Numbered from the stretch's first letter, positions 42,167-51,351 are shown. The stretch is 64,000 nt of DNA from Bacillota bacterium (GCA_023421505.1 JAEZTJ010000016.1:35549-99548); one strand, 5' to 3'. Numbers and translations are program-made. The notes: generated by a model from the sequence alone, not told the origin.

Positions 42167-43087
42167 TTAGTTCTTTTTATAATTAACGATAAATATACCC
42201 GAACTGACGAATATCAAAGCCAGAATACTTCTAATTCCTGTAATACTCTCTTTCAATAACAATGCTGATAGTAATACCCCAAATACCGGAGTCATAAAAA
42301 TAAATATCGTAACCTTCGAAACTGGGTTATGTTTTAGTAATATACCCCACAACGTATATGCAACTGCTGTAACAAATGCTAAATAAAATAAGATACCTAC
42401 TGACTGAAAGGAATCCCATTTTATTTCGCCACCCATGAAAAACCCAATGGCCATCATGACTAGTCCGCCTGCAATAAACTGATAGCCGTTCAGTAATGTT
42501 GTATTTTCCGTGGCAGAATACTGCTTTAATAAGACAGTAGATAATGCATAAGCAATATTAGACAGAAAAATAAAGCCCTCGCCGTCTAGCCTCACATCAA
42601 AGCTGAAACCATTCCCATTCATATTAATTATAATCACACCAATAAAACCAATAATACAACCAAAGACCTTCTGCCTTGTCAGTTTCTCCTGATGAAATAG
42701 AAAGACAGCGATAAACAGTACGATAAATACGCTAAGACCTTCAACTAACGAAGCCTTCACTCCTGTTGTATGAGACAGTCCAATATAGAAAAATATGTAT
42801 TGTAAGAATGTCTGATAAAAACTTAGGTGAATTATTTTAGGCCAGCTTCTTAAAGTAGGTACTAAAACTTTACCGGATAGAAGGCCTCCAATGATAAGTG
42901 TAATAATTCCGGCTAAAAAAAAGCGTATACCAGCAAACAAGATCTGTGAATTAGCAGCACCCGAAGCGATACCAAAGGAATGATATCCTATCTTAATTAG
43001 GGGAAATGCACTCCCCCATAGTGCACAGCATAACGATGCAATTACACCTACCACAATTGAGTTTTTAAGCAATTTATCCTTTGTCAT
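42167..43087 (-). CDS. EamA/DMT-family transporter
   Basis: A 306-residue membrane protein with ten predicted helices in two EamA repeats. The first repeat has LCCALWGSAFPLIKIGYHSF, and the second has the conserved TPVFGVLLSALLLKESITG. The start at 43087 follows GGGGGC. The family exports small metabolites or drugs. The 3' end overlaps a 15 bp sequence that recurs at 35385-35399 and 58352-58366. Confidence 0.88.
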   Translation of the reverse strand: MTKDKLLKNSIVVGVIASLCCALWGSAFPLIKIGYHSFGIASGAANSQILFAGIRFFLAGIITLIIGGLLSGKVLVPTLRSWPKIIHLSFYQTFLQYIFFYIGLSHTTGVKASLVEGLSVFIVLFIAVFLFHQEKLTRQKVFGCIIGFIGVIIINMNGNGFSFDVRLDGEGFIFLSNIAYALSTVLLKQYSATENTTLLNGYQFIAGGLVMMAIGFFMGGEIKWDSFQSVGILFYLAFVTAVAYTLWGILLKHNPVSKVTIFIFMTPVFGVLLSALLLKESITGIRSILALIFVSSGIFIVNYKKN

Positions 43088-43111
43088 GAACAAGCCCCCT
43101 AAGTTTAATAC

Positions 43112-43157
43112 CTGGTTGGAGACTTAAGCCGTATATCACCTCTTAACCTCCAACCAG
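43112..43157 (-). terminator. Hairpin between the YhgE-like gene and the DMT gene
   Basis: Perfect 10 bp arms CTGGTTGGAG / CTCCAACCAG with inner ACTTAAG / TCTTAA pairing. On the minus strand it lies about 130 bp after the YhgE-like stop and 25 bp before the DMT start; no U-tract. Confidence 0.5.
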
Positions 43158-43283
43158 TACATTATAATGTTATTTTAAGTTTACTGCAATTCCTATGCTT
43201 AAAATAACCTATGTTTTAATTAAAATACATACGGATATCTACCTTAAGACTGTTCATGACATCGTAACCAAACTATAATCTTC

Positions 43284-45116
43284 TTAGAATTCAAATAAAT
43301 TCATTAATCTGGACCAGAAGGTCTCCTGCTCCTGCTCGGAGGTTTCCGGCTTTTCAACCTTTTTCATTTCAATACTCTCTGTTTTCATTACGAATTGAAC
43401 AATACTAACCTTCTTGTTGTTTTCAGATAAAAACGAAACAGGATTAAAATCTGAATTATCATACTGATCAAGTAACTCTTCAATGGTAAAGTCAATTTGT
43501 TCCGGAAGCTTACCGGTCTCATGATTAAGCTGTGAGGTACCGTCAGCTAATTCTTCCGTTCCCTGTGACAGCTCTTTCGTACCATTTGTAAGACTTTTAA
43601 TACCACCATCCAACTTCGAATACATCCTGCTAAGCTGTGATATTCCATCCGCATAATCCTTTAGACCAGAATCAAACTTCTTATAATTATCTGCAAGTGA
43701 GTGAATACCCTCCGCCAGCTCAGTAATAGATGCTGTTACATCTGTCGCTTGTAAGGACGATTTCAAATTATTTTCTGAAGCCTTCAAGGTATCTATCATT
43801 GTATCTAGGGAAGCTGCAAATACAGGCAGCTGCATTTTAACAGCGAAAAATGCCTCTGATACCATGCTATATGTAGCTTTCACCGTCTGAGCTGCTTTAT
43901 AGTTTGTTAGTAATAGTTCAAGTGCCTTATTATTCGGGTTATTCAACATAAGCTCTTTCATTTCTTCTTCAGAGATGGCAGTATCCGGTATCATAGCAAT
44001 TGAACTGTCAAGTGCTTGTAACGCTTCTGCATAAGCATCACCTAATTGCTTTAGCCCTTCTGATATCTGTCCTAAGCCTTCTGCAAGCTGTGCCAAAGCT
44101 TTAGGGAGCTGCTCTAATGCTGTAAAATCTAGCTGCCCTTCCTTCCTTTGCAGATTTGTATAGATATAATCAAGCGCTTCTTGAATCTTTTTTGATGCAG
44201 CCTTTAATTCATCCGAGCTGGCATTAATTGCCTCCATTCCCGTCTTAAATTTACTAGACCCATCCTCTATCGAAACTGCTCCTGTACTTAAGCCGTTTAT
44301 TCCATCTTTTAAATCACTTACTCCTTCATTCAATTGTGATATAGCTTGTGCAAGGGAGCTGAATTTACTACTCATATCAGAGGTATCCGGAATTTCTATA
44401 TTTGAAGTAAATGGAACTGCTGAAATTGTAATGCTTTCCATCTCAAAATCAGTTACATTAGCCTTTATATTAAAATCACCTTCTGAACCCGGCATTACAG
44501 TATAGGTCAGTATTTGATTTTTACCGGAGTTTGCTATGGTCGCACCCTCAGCTTTAATATTCTTACATATCTCTGCATTTAACGTGATACTAATCTGTAA
44601 AAGATAATGCTCATAGAAGGCAGCTGCAAGACTTTCATTTTTGCTCGTTAAAAGGTTTATATCTAATTCACCTTCACTACCTGCTAGTTGATCGGCGGCT
44701 ATCTGCTTTCCGCTTAAGCTGTAAATCACCTTAATATCCCAGGGAAGAGAGGTATCTTTTAGAGTTCCTTGATAATAAAATCTTCCAGCTGGCATATATG
44801 CACTAACCATCTGGTTATTATAATCTAGCTTCTGCGTATTGGTTAAATTCTTAATATTTAAATAATTACCATAATCGGTAATTACTCCTTCCTTTTCTAC
44901 ATTAAGTATGTTAACAGCATAGATTTTATTAGTTTTTCCCGTGTTATCAAGATCCGCATAAATAACTTCTTCCTTCGCTGCAACTACAGCAGGCTCCCCA
45001 CTTAGCTTCTCTTGCGTGTCAGGAGCTTTCTCCGCATATGCAAGTGGCATGGCAGCTAAGAATAGCACCGCTGCTAATAGAATTGAAAAAACAGAATATT
45101 TTATAGATTTTTTCAT
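43284..45116 (-). CDS. YhgE/Pip-like secreted protein with Leu-x-x-Gly repeats
   Basis: A 610-residue secreted protein. The signal peptide MKKSIKYSVFSILLAAVLFL ends near AYAEK. The C-terminal half has LxxG heptad-like repeats (LNEGVSDLKDGINGLSTGA and TKELSQGTEELADGTSQL) and Leu-rich coiled coils, as in the YhgE/Pip group. No C-terminal membrane helix is evident, unlike classical YhgE proteins. It lies 17 bp after the MMPL gene, so it probably works with this exporter as a periplasm-facing partner. The TetR operator upstream of the MMPL gene would control both. Confidence 0.8.
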   Translation of the reverse strand: MKKSIKYSVFSILLAAVLFLAAMPLAYAEKAPDTQEKLSGEPAVVAAKEEVIYADLDNTGKTNKIYAVNILNVEKEGVITDYGNYLNIKNLTNTQKLDYNNQMVSAYMPAGRFYYQGTLKDTSLPWDIKVIYSLSGKQIAADQLAGSEGELDINLLTSKNESLAAAFYEHYLLQISITLNAEICKNIKAEGATIANSGKNQILTYTVMPGSEGDFNIKANVTDFEMESITISAVPFTSNIEIPDTSDMSSKFSSLAQAISQLNEGVSDLKDGINGLSTGAVSIEDGSSKFKTGMEAINASSDELKAASKKIQEALDYIYTNLQRKEGQLDFTALEQLPKALAQLAEGLGQISEGLKQLGDAYAEALQALDSSIAMIPDTAISEEEMKELMLNNPNNKALELLLTNYKAAQTVKATYSMVSEAFFAVKMQLPVFAASLDTMIDTLKASENNLKSSLQATDVTASITELAEGIHSLADNYKKFDSGLKDYADGISQLSRMYSKLDGGIKSLTNGTKELSQGTEELADGTSQLNHETGKLPEQIDFTIEELLDQYDNSDFNPVSFLSENNKKVSIVQFVMKTESIEMKKVEKPETSEQEQETFWSRLMNLFEF

Positions 45117-45133
45117 ACTGAAATCTCCTTTCC

Positions 45134-47179
45134 TTATTTTAATTTGATTGTTGTTTTATCAATAACCTTGTCAAAGAGAAGCAATAAGGTTGGCAAAAGA
45201 AGAACTACCATTGACATTGACAATAAGGTACCTCTCCCAAGCAGCATTCCAAGCTCTGATACGATCGGATTAGAGGATGTAAAAGCAAGGCAAAAGCCCG
45301 CTGAGGATAATATCGTAGTCGACACCAGTATGGAGATAAAATTCTCTCCCAAAGTAAGATTGATTGCTTTTCTCTTTGATAAAGTCTTACGATTTTTCAT
45401 ATAATTATCGGTCATAAGAATAGCATAATCGACAGTTGCACCGAGCTGCACTGTATTAATTACCAAAAATCCTATATAACAGAAGGCTTTCCCTTGAAAG
45501 TAAGGAACCGCTAAATTAACCCAGATTGCCAGCTCGATGGTAAAAAGTAAGACAACCGGTATTGTGAGTGATCGGAAGGAAACTAACAGCACAAATGCTA
45601 TGGATATTATTGCCAGAAGGTTAACTTTATTTGTATCCTCCGTCACTACGTTTTTCATGTCGTATAAATTCGCACTTTGACCACAGGCATATACCTCTTC
45701 ATAATACTTCTTCGCATTATCTTCAATTGCTTTAACGACAGTAAAGGCCACCTCACCTTCTTCCCTCGTATCTGTATACACAATTATTCTAGCATAATGC
45801 TCTGAATAGAACTGCCCTGTAATTGTATCATCAAGAAAGTCACTGGGTATTGCTGATCCAACCATAGTCGCGTAGGATATTACACTGTTAACATGATTCA
45901 TTTTATTTAAATCTTCACAAAGTAGCTCTTCCTTGGCAACATCACCCTTCGGAACTAACAAAACCATTGCAGTGGATTGTCCGAAGACCTCATTGATTAA
46001 GGAAGTATCTTTACCGCTTCTGCTATTGGATGCTACCCCTCCAGTACCATAGATATAGCTGTTATTATTCTGCGCCAGAAAGCTAGGAAGAAGAACAATC
46101 ATAGCCAGGATAAAGAATGGTATACGAAGCTTATTAACTATTTTACCAATCCCCTCAAAACGAGGTATCAAAGGTTTATGCTTTGTTTTATCGATCCATT
46201 TATAACAAATCAGAATAAATGCAGGCAGAAATACCATCACAGATAAATAGCTAAGTATAATACCTTTAATCAGATTTATTCCCAAATCTGAACCTATTCT
46301 GAATTTCATAAAAGTGAGTGCCATAAATCCGAATAGCGTTGTTGCAGCACTTGCAGCAATTGCAGAAAAGGATTTCTTCATAGCTAGCTGCATAGCCTCC
46401 CCAACATCTTCCGTGAGCTTACGGGTATCCTCAAAGCTATGTAACAGAAAGATTGCATAATCAAGCGATACAGCCATCTGTAGAATCGGACTGATCGACT
46501 GAGTCATAAAGGAAACTTCGCCAAATAATGCATTCGTTCCCATATTAATTAGCACAGATATGCCTATTGTTGTAAGAAAGAGAACAGGATGGAGCCAGGA
46601 GGAGGTTGACAAGAGTAAAATTATTAAAATTAATGGAACCAGGATTGCTACTGCACCAAGCGATTCTGAGACAGACATTTTTTGTGCAGTTGCTGTATTT
46701 ACTGCCTCACCCGATAAAGCATTATTCTCCCCAATGATTTTATAAACTGCGTCCGTTACTGGAAGCTCCTTCCCCTCTTTTATGCTGATTGAGAAGAGTG
46801 CCTTATTGTCTTTGTAATAATTCGATACTATTTCGGCATCAGCCATTTCAATAGGTTCCTTTAAGTCAACCACATCATCCAGCCATAGGACCTGTGATAT
46901 TCCCTCAACCTGCTCTAGCTTAGCTTTATACTGAAGCGCTTCTGCCAAAGTAACATCTGAAATCATTACTCTTGCATTCGGAACCTCCTCTTTGAATTCT
47001 TCTCCCATGATTTTTAAAGCAATAGTAGACTGTGCATTCTCCGGCAAGTAATCAACCATATTGTAATTCACATTAACGAAAGCTGTTAATACTGCACATA
47101 CTATTCCCAGTATTGCAAAGATAGCAACCACTGCTTTCTTATGTCTTACAATATGCCTTGCAATGTAATCCATATTCAT
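45134..47179 (-). CDS. MMPL/RND-family exporter
   Basis: A 681-residue protein with two MMPL repeats of about six helices each. An extracytoplasmic domain follows TM1 (ENAQSTIALKIMGEEF). Repeat motifs are visible: QMAVSLDYAIFLLHSFEDTR and the later QLGATVDYAILMTDNYMKNR, with the Asp of the proton path in each. The family exports lipids, peptides or drugs by proton motive force. The ATG at 47179 follows GGAGG. It is divergent from the TetR gene, with strong inverted repeats in the spacer. Confidence 0.9.
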   Translation of the reverse strand: MNMDYIARHIVRHKKAVVAIFAILGIVCAVLTAFVNVNYNMVDYLPENAQSTIALKIMGEEFKEEVPNARVMISDVTLAEALQYKAKLEQVEGISQVLWLDDVVDLKEPIEMADAEIVSNYYKDNKALFSISIKEGKELPVTDAVYKIIGENNALSGEAVNTATAQKMSVSESLGAVAILVPLILIILLLSTSSWLHPVLFLTTIGISVLINMGTNALFGEVSFMTQSISPILQMAVSLDYAIFLLHSFEDTRKLTEDVGEAMQLAMKKSFSAIAASAATTLFGFMALTFMKFRIGSDLGINLIKGIILSYLSVMVFLPAFILICYKWIDKTKHKPLIPRFEGIGKIVNKLRIPFFILAMIVLLPSFLAQNNNSYIYGTGGVASNSRSGKDTSLINEVFGQSTAMVLLVPKGDVAKEELLCEDLNKMNHVNSVISYATMVGSAIPSDFLDDTITGQFYSEHYARIIVYTDTREEGEVAFTVVKAIEDNAKKYYEEVYACGQSANLYDMKNVVTEDTNKVNLLAIISIAFVLLVSFRSLTIPVVLLFTIELAIWVNLAVPYFQGKAFCYIGFLVINTVQLGATVDYAILMTDNYMKNRKTLSKRKAINLTLGENFISILVSTTILSSAGFCLAFTSSNPIVSELGMLLGRGTLLSMSMVVLLLPTLLLLFDKVIDKTTIKLK

Positions 47180-47519
47180 CCTCCTTATTTTTGTCCAACA
47201 TTATGTTGAATATATAACACACTAATAGTATAATTACATTGTGTTGTTAATTCAACAATCAAAAAAGTAGATTGTGTTGGATGATAAACATTTCTGATGA
47301 TTCTGTTGACCAATTTATTGTTTAAATTCTTAAATTTTCATTAACAATATAAAATACTTTCATGGAAAAGCGTAACCGCGACAGTACAAGGAATCGGGCA
47401 TAAAGAACAGATGCTATATAGATTAAATTACATACACAATATCTGCTCTTAATGAGTCTGGTAAGCAGTTAATAGGAGAAAGGTTTTTATATAATGATTA
47501 GAAAGGTTCTGGTAATTAT
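47180..47519. promoter_or_regulatory. MMPL/TetR divergent regulatory region with operator repeats
   Basis: About 340 bp. GTTGAATATATAACAC (47205-47220) and GTGTTGTTAATTCAAC (47241-47256) form an inverted repeat with a 20 bp spacer, and CAACATTATGTTG at 47196-47208 is itself a near-perfect palindrome. GTTGAA/TTCAAC half-sites and a further ATTGTGTTGG (47271) suggest multiple TetR sites over the MMPL promoter. A 9-codon leader ORF (47494-47523) precedes the tetR gene. Confidence 0.6.
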
Positions 47520-47523
47520 ATGA
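47494..47523 (+). CDS. Nine-codon leader ORF overlapping the TetR start
   Basis: ATG at 47494 after AGGAGAAAGG encodes MIRKVLVII and stops with a TGA that overlaps the tetR ATG (ATATGAAG). The TetR gene itself has only a weak SD, so translation by coupling to this leader is plausible. I cannot show that it is translated. Confidence 0.4.
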   Translation: MIRKVLVII

Positions 47524-48095
47524 AGGGTGAAAAGACTGACAGAAGAATTAAATATACGAAAATGGTTTTAAAGCAAAGCCTGATCAATTTACTCAAAGCA
47601 AAATCCATAACAAAAATATCTGTAAAGGAAATCTGTGAAGAGGTTGATATTAACCGTGCTACCTTCTACTCTCATTATTCGGATCAGTATGCTCTCTTAA
47701 ATTCTATTGAGAAAGAGTTGATTGATGATATCAATCTTTATCTTAGTAGCTGTCTCTTTAATGATAATGAATCGGAAACACTTCAGGTTATGTGTAAGCT
47801 TTTTGAATATATAAAGGATAATAGTGAGTTATGCTCCTGTTTATTGGGAGAGAATGGTAATAGTGATTTCCAGCAGGATGTTATGTTAATCTTTCAAAGG
47901 CAATTCACCTCTGAATGGACCACTAAGAAGACAATGAAACGGATGGATGCAGAATATATCTTCTCCTATACAGCGATTGGCAGTATCGGCTTAATACAAA
48001 TCTGGCTAAGGGATGGTATGAAGAAGTCCGCCAGGGAAATGGCTGAGTTCTTGGTGAAATTGACTAATCAGGGGCTAAATGCATTTATTACGTAA
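47520..48095 (+). CDS. TetR-family transcriptional regulator
   Basis: A 191-residue protein. The N-terminal helix-turn-helix shows ITKISVKEICEEVDINRATF followed by YSHYSDQYALL, with a TetR C-terminal domain of the TetR_C_7/DhaS-like type. It is divergent from the MMPL-YhgE pair, whose promoter region holds palindromes, so it is the likely repressor of that exporter and of itself. SD is weak; a 9-codon leader ORF may supply it. Effector unknown. Confidence 0.88.
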   Translation: MKGEKTDRRIKYTKMVLKQSLINLLKAKSITKISVKEICEEVDINRATFYSHYSDQYALLNSIEKELIDDINLYLSSCLFNDNESETLQVMCKLFEYIKDNSELCSCLLGENGNSDFQQDVMLIFQRQFTSEWTTKKTMKRMDAEYIFSYTAIGSIGLIQIWLRDGMKKSAREMAEFLVKLTNQGLNAFIT

Positions 48096-48416
48096 TTATT
48101 GGCAGTTTGTCTTTCCCCATTCAGACATTAGATTAAGAATTGGAATTAGTGTTTTCCCTTTATCAGTAAGGGAATACTCCACTTTAGGAGGAATTTCATT
48201 ATATTGCTCCCTATGTATTATTCCATCCTCCTCTAATTCCTTTAATTGTTGACTTAACGTCCGATGTGCTATTGACTTAATTTTGTCTTTAATCTGGTTG
48301 TAACGTATGACCTCTTCTTTTGAGAGATAATATATGATAATCCATTTCCATTTTCCACTGATAACAGTTAATGTAGCTGTTACCGGGCAATCATATGCTT
48401 CATTTTTTCTTGCCAT
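48096..48416 (-). CDS. HxlR-family transcriptional regulator
   Basis: A 106-residue HxlR/DUF24 protein. The N-terminus has the conserved AYDCPVTATLTVISGKWKWI with the sensor Cys, then SIAHRTLSQQLKELEEDGII followed by HREQYNEIPPKVEYSLTDKG, the winged-helix core. It starts about 118 bp from the divergent NAD(P)H-dependent FMN reductase gene, so it is its likely repressor. Its stop touches the tetR stop. Confidence 0.9.
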   Translation of the reverse strand: MARKNEAYDCPVTATLTVISGKWKWIIIYYLSKEEVIRYNQIKDKIKSIAHRTLSQQLKELEEDGIIHREQYNEIPPKVEYSLTDKGKTLIPILNLMSEWGKTNCQ

Positions 48417-48533
48417 AGCTTACTCCTTTACTTACATAAAGTATAGTATATAACATTTTATTGCGTACTTCACTTTGTATCCTTTATTATATATAATTTG
48501 GTAAATAAATCAAATTGAAAAGGAGAAAATAAC

Positions 48534-49196
48534 ATGAAGTTAATTGCAGTAAATGGAAGCCCCAGGAAAGATTATAATACAGCAACATTATTAAAGTATG
48601 CTCTGAAGGGTGCAAAAGCGAAAGGAGCTGAAACAGAACTAATACATCTTTATGATTATGATTATAAAGGTTGTCAAAGTTGCTTTTCATGCAAGAAAAA
48701 AAATACTAAGACAAATGGACTCTGTGTTATTAAGGACAGCCTTTCTAGCCTACTAGATAAGATAAATGAAGCCGATGCTTTTATCATAGGAGCGCCTATT
48801 TATCTAGGCTCAGCGAATAGCATGACCGGAGCCTTCTTTGAACGTCTTATCTTTCCATATATCACCTATGGAAGACCTGTTGCAGAGCAAAGGCAAAAGA
48901 AAACAGGATTTATCTATACCTTAGGGGCTGATGAAGAACGTATGAAAACAGCCGGATTTGATCATAGTGCACATTGGAATCAGGAGCTTCTGATGAGAAT
49001 TTTTGGTTCCTCTGAATACCTTTTAGTAAATGATACTTATCAATTTGATGATTACTCAAAATATGAGACCACTTCAATAAATATGGAAGTAAAAACAAAG
49101 AGAAGAAATGAAGTATTTCCAAAGGATTGTGACAGCGCCTACGAATTAGGTGCAAAACTTGTTGATATCCCGAATGACTTTCGGATTAATAGGTAG
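48534..49196 (+). CDS. Flavodoxin-like NAD(P)H-dependent FMN oxidoreductase
   Basis: A 220-residue flavoprotein with the fold MKLIAVNGSPRKDYNTATLL (FMN phosphate loop), the Cys-rich loop YKGCQSCFSCKKK of the iron-sulfur-flavoprotein/multimeric flavodoxin type, and EADAFIIGAPIYLGSANSMT. Three of these cysteines could bind a cluster, but the CxxC spacing is atypical. AAAGGAG precedes the ATG. The HxlR regulator encoded divergently probably controls it. The likely role is reduction of quinones or electrophiles in oxidative stress. Confidence 0.88.
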   Translation: MKLIAVNGSPRKDYNTATLLKYALKGAKAKGAETELIHLYDYDYKGCQSCFSCKKKNTKTNGLCVIKDSLSSLLDKINEADAFIIGAPIYLGSANSMTGAFFERLIFPYITYGRPVAEQRQKKTGFIYTLGADEERMKTAGFDHSAHWNQELLMRIFGSSEYLLVNDTYQFDDYSKYETTSINMEVKTKRRNEVFPKDCDSAYELGAKLVDIPNDFRINR

Positions 49197-49233
49197 ATAC
49201 ACCTATAAGTTTGCTTGTGAATAGAAATGACAT

Positions 49234-49339
49234 AAAAGGGTATGAAAGAGTTTAATTTTATTTATATAATGAATAATTTATCTTTCGTCTATCGAAGATT
49301 CATTATACAAAAATAGCTGACACTCTTTCATACCCTTTT
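49234..49339. terminator. Long nested palindrome / bidirectional terminator
   Basis: Perfect 18 bp outer arms AAAAGGGTATGAAAGAGT (49234-49251) and ACTCTTTCATACCCTTTT (49322-49339) enclose smaller inner arms (TATAATGAAT / ATTCATTATA and CTTTCG / CGAAG). It separates the convergent flavoprotein and hydrogenase operons. Its size is unusually large for a terminator. Confidence 0.75.
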
Positions 49340-49354
49340 GCTTATCTTATTTTC

Positions 49355-49618
49355 TTATACTGAGCTTTTATTTGCTGTTTTTTTCAAAATGACATTTTCA
49401 AAAAATTCCCCTGCTTTTTCAGGCTCCACACGGTAGTCTTTCCCATCAACCGCTACTGAGACTCCTTGATTTTGACACTGCTTCATACAGAAATTTGCCT
49501 TAAATTCTATTTCATCATGGAGGGAATATTCTTCTATCAGCTGTTCGAAGGTCTGAACAACATTATAGGAACCGTTTAAATGACAGGAGGTACCGACACA
49601 TACATTTAGTTCAACCAT
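49355..49618 (-). CDS. Small thioredoxin-like [2Fe-2S] ferredoxin protein of the hydrogenase operon
   Basis: An 87-residue protein with the NuoE/thioredoxin-like ferredoxin pattern: ELNVCVGTSCHLNG and later ANFCMKQCQNQGVSV, giving the Cys-x4-Cys and Cys-x3-Cys set for a [2Fe-2S] cluster. The ATG at 49618 is placed after GGAG with 10 nt spacing, one base after the hydA stop, so translation is coupled. It is the last gene of the rex-hydC-B-A run. It may be an extra electron carrier of the hydrogenase. Not a usual member of HydABC. Confidence 0.85.
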   Translation of the reverse strand: MVELNVCVGTSCHLNGSYNVVQTFEQLIEEYSLHDEIEFKANFCMKQCQNQGVSVAVDGKDYRVEPEKAGEFFENVILKKTANKSSV

Positions 49619-49619
49619 A

Positions 49620-51317
49620 TTATTCATGCTCCTTTCCATGTAAGTAATCCACATGCAGCAGCTCATGAACTCTGCCCTTTAATATTCCCTGATATAAAGG
49701 CATGATAAGAGGATTTTCTTCAGCAAACTTAATATTACACAGCTTATCCGCAGCATAAAGCCCCTTGCCCCTGCTCTCTCTTGCCTTCGTCTGTGTAAAT
49801 GGCTGTCCGGCTCCACATACACAGCCGCCGGGACATGCCATCACCTCGACAAAGTCATAATGCTCTCCAGCCTTTATTTTTTCTATTAAATCACTTGCAT
49901 TTTTTAATCCGCTTACAATAGCAATTTTAACTTCTTTTCCTCCATATACTACAGAGGTTTCCTTGACACCCTTCATGCCCCGCACTCCCTGAAAGGCAAT
50001 AGACATCAGTGCCGCCTTGGATTTATCAGAGGATAGTCTTCTAAGAACTGCTTCTGTTACTCCTCCGGTTACTCCAAAGATAACTCCGGCTCCTGTCACC
50101 GTACCAAATGGCATATCAACAGCCTCCGGATCTAATTCTGAGAATACAATTCCTGCTTCCTTAATCATCTGAATCAATTCCTGCGTGGTAATTACATAAT
50201 CAACATTCGGCTTTCCATCAACCTTAAACTCGTCCCTTGCAGCCTCGTATTTCTTAGCAGTACAGGGCATAACTGCCACATGGATATGGCGGCGGTTCGA
50301 GGTGCTTGACTGATCCTTAACAATGGAAGCTAACATTTCCATAGGGGAACGGCAGGTAGACACATTTGGAAGCAATTCAGGATAGTTTTTCTCACAGTAT
50401 TGTACCCAGGCAGGACAGCAAGAGGTAAAGAGCGGAATATTATTGTTATTTTGAAGTCGCTTTAACAATTCGCTGGTTTCTTCGAGTACTGTAATATCAG
50501 CACCTGTACTGGTATCATAGATCTCATCAAAGCCCATGCGCCTAAGTGCCGCAACTATTTTACCCATTGCATTCTCTTCTGCCTTCATGCCCATCTTCTT
50601 ACCAAGTCCAACCCGGACAGCAGGCGCAATCTGTATGGTCACTTTCGTTGATCTATCATCAAGTGCTTCCCATACCTTTTGTGTATCATTTTTTACAACA
50701 ATTGCTCCGGTAGGACATACTGCTGCACATTGACCGCAGCCTACGCAGGGAGACTCAGCAATCGGAATCTCAAAGGCGGTGCTAATGGTCATCTTAGAGC
50801 CGCGGTGAGCGAAATCAATCGCTCCGACATTCTGAATTTCATTACACACTCTTACGCAGTCGCCGCAAAGAATACATTTATTGGCATCTTTCGTTATGCA
50901 TAAGGAGGAGTCATCAATTTTAGGCTGATCCGCCGTATTGGGAAAACGAACTCCCGTGATACCAAAACGCATAGCCAGATCCTGAAGCTTGCATTTACCG
51001 CTATTTAAGCAGGTGGTGCAATCACGGCAGTGATTAGCAAGTAAAAGTTCAAGAATGTTCTTGCGATATCTGCGAAGCTTTTCCGTATTGGTCTTAATAT
51101 TCATCCCTGCCTTAGGTATTGTAGAACAGGCTGCATCGATACCGCCCCACTCATTCTCCACCATACACATACGACAGGCTCCATAAATTGATAACTCCGA
51201 ATGATAACAGAAGGTTGGCATCTTAATTCCAATTTTACGTATCAGCTCGAGAAGATTCTTTTCACCATTAATCTCTACAGGTATTCCATCTATGATCATA
51301 ATATTATTATTTTCCAT
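49620..51317 (-). CDS. hydA: [FeFe] hydrogenase catalytic subunit HydA of a bifurcating HydABC type
   Basis: A 565-residue M3-type [FeFe] hydrogenase. Clusters in order: [2Fe-2S] Cys at ~37, 48, 51 and 64; His97-Cys100-Cys103-Cys109 [4Fe-4S]; two [4Fe-4S] (CILCGDCVRVC and CVGCGQCAAVC); then the H-cluster motifs FTSCCPAWVQYC (~298-308), MPCTAKKYEA and VMACPGGCVCGAG (~492-504). The last is a Cys-Gly-Ala variant of the GGG that usually follows. Paired with HydB and HydC it should couple H2 to ferredoxin and NAD(H) or NADP(H). AGATTGGAGG precedes the ATG; an R2-type hairpin is in the leader. Confidence 0.93.
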   Translation of the reverse strand: MENNNIMIIDGIPVEINGEKNLLELIRKIGIKMPTFCYHSELSIYGACRMCMVENEWGGIDAACSTIPKAGMNIKTNTEKLRRYRKNILELLLANHCRDCTTCLNSGKCKLQDLAMRFGITGVRFPNTADQPKIDDSSLCITKDANKCILCGDCVRVCNEIQNVGAIDFAHRGSKMTISTAFEIPIAESPCVGCGQCAAVCPTGAIVVKNDTQKVWEALDDRSTKVTIQIAPAVRVGLGKKMGMKAEENAMGKIVAALRRMGFDEIYDTSTGADITVLEETSELLKRLQNNNNIPLFTSCCPAWVQYCEKNYPELLPNVSTCRSPMEMLASIVKDQSSTSNRRHIHVAVMPCTAKKYEAARDEFKVDGKPNVDYVITTQELIQMIKEAGIVFSELDPEAVDMPFGTVTGAGVIFGVTGGVTEAVLRRLSSDKSKAALMSIAFQGVRGMKGVKETSVVYGGKEVKIAIVSGLKNASDLIEKIKAGEHYDFVEVMACPGGCVCGAGQPFTQTKARESRGKGLYAADKLCNIKFAEENPLIMPLYQGILKGRVHELLHVDYLHGKEHE

Positions 51318-51331
51318 TTATACCTCCAATC

Positions 51332-51348
51332 TGCCGCTTCAGGCGGCA
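51332..51348 (-). repeat. Short GCCGC hairpin (R2) in front of the hydA SD
   Basis: TGCCGC / GCGGCA forms a compact hairpin, 6-7 bp before GGAGG of hydA and 4 bp after the hydB stop. The same stretch with SD (GGAGG, minus strand, then the hairpin TGCCGC-TTAT-GCGGCA) occurs at 58253-58268 in the leader of the second alcohol dehydrogenase. Confidence 0.6.
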
Positions 51349-51351
51349 ATA

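Noticed and set aside
45144..45404. Plus-strand frames inside the MMPL gene and similar frames within hydA, hydB and the ABC genes
   Set aside because: They lie wholly inside confirmed genes on the other strand, lack SD sites and show no protein family features.
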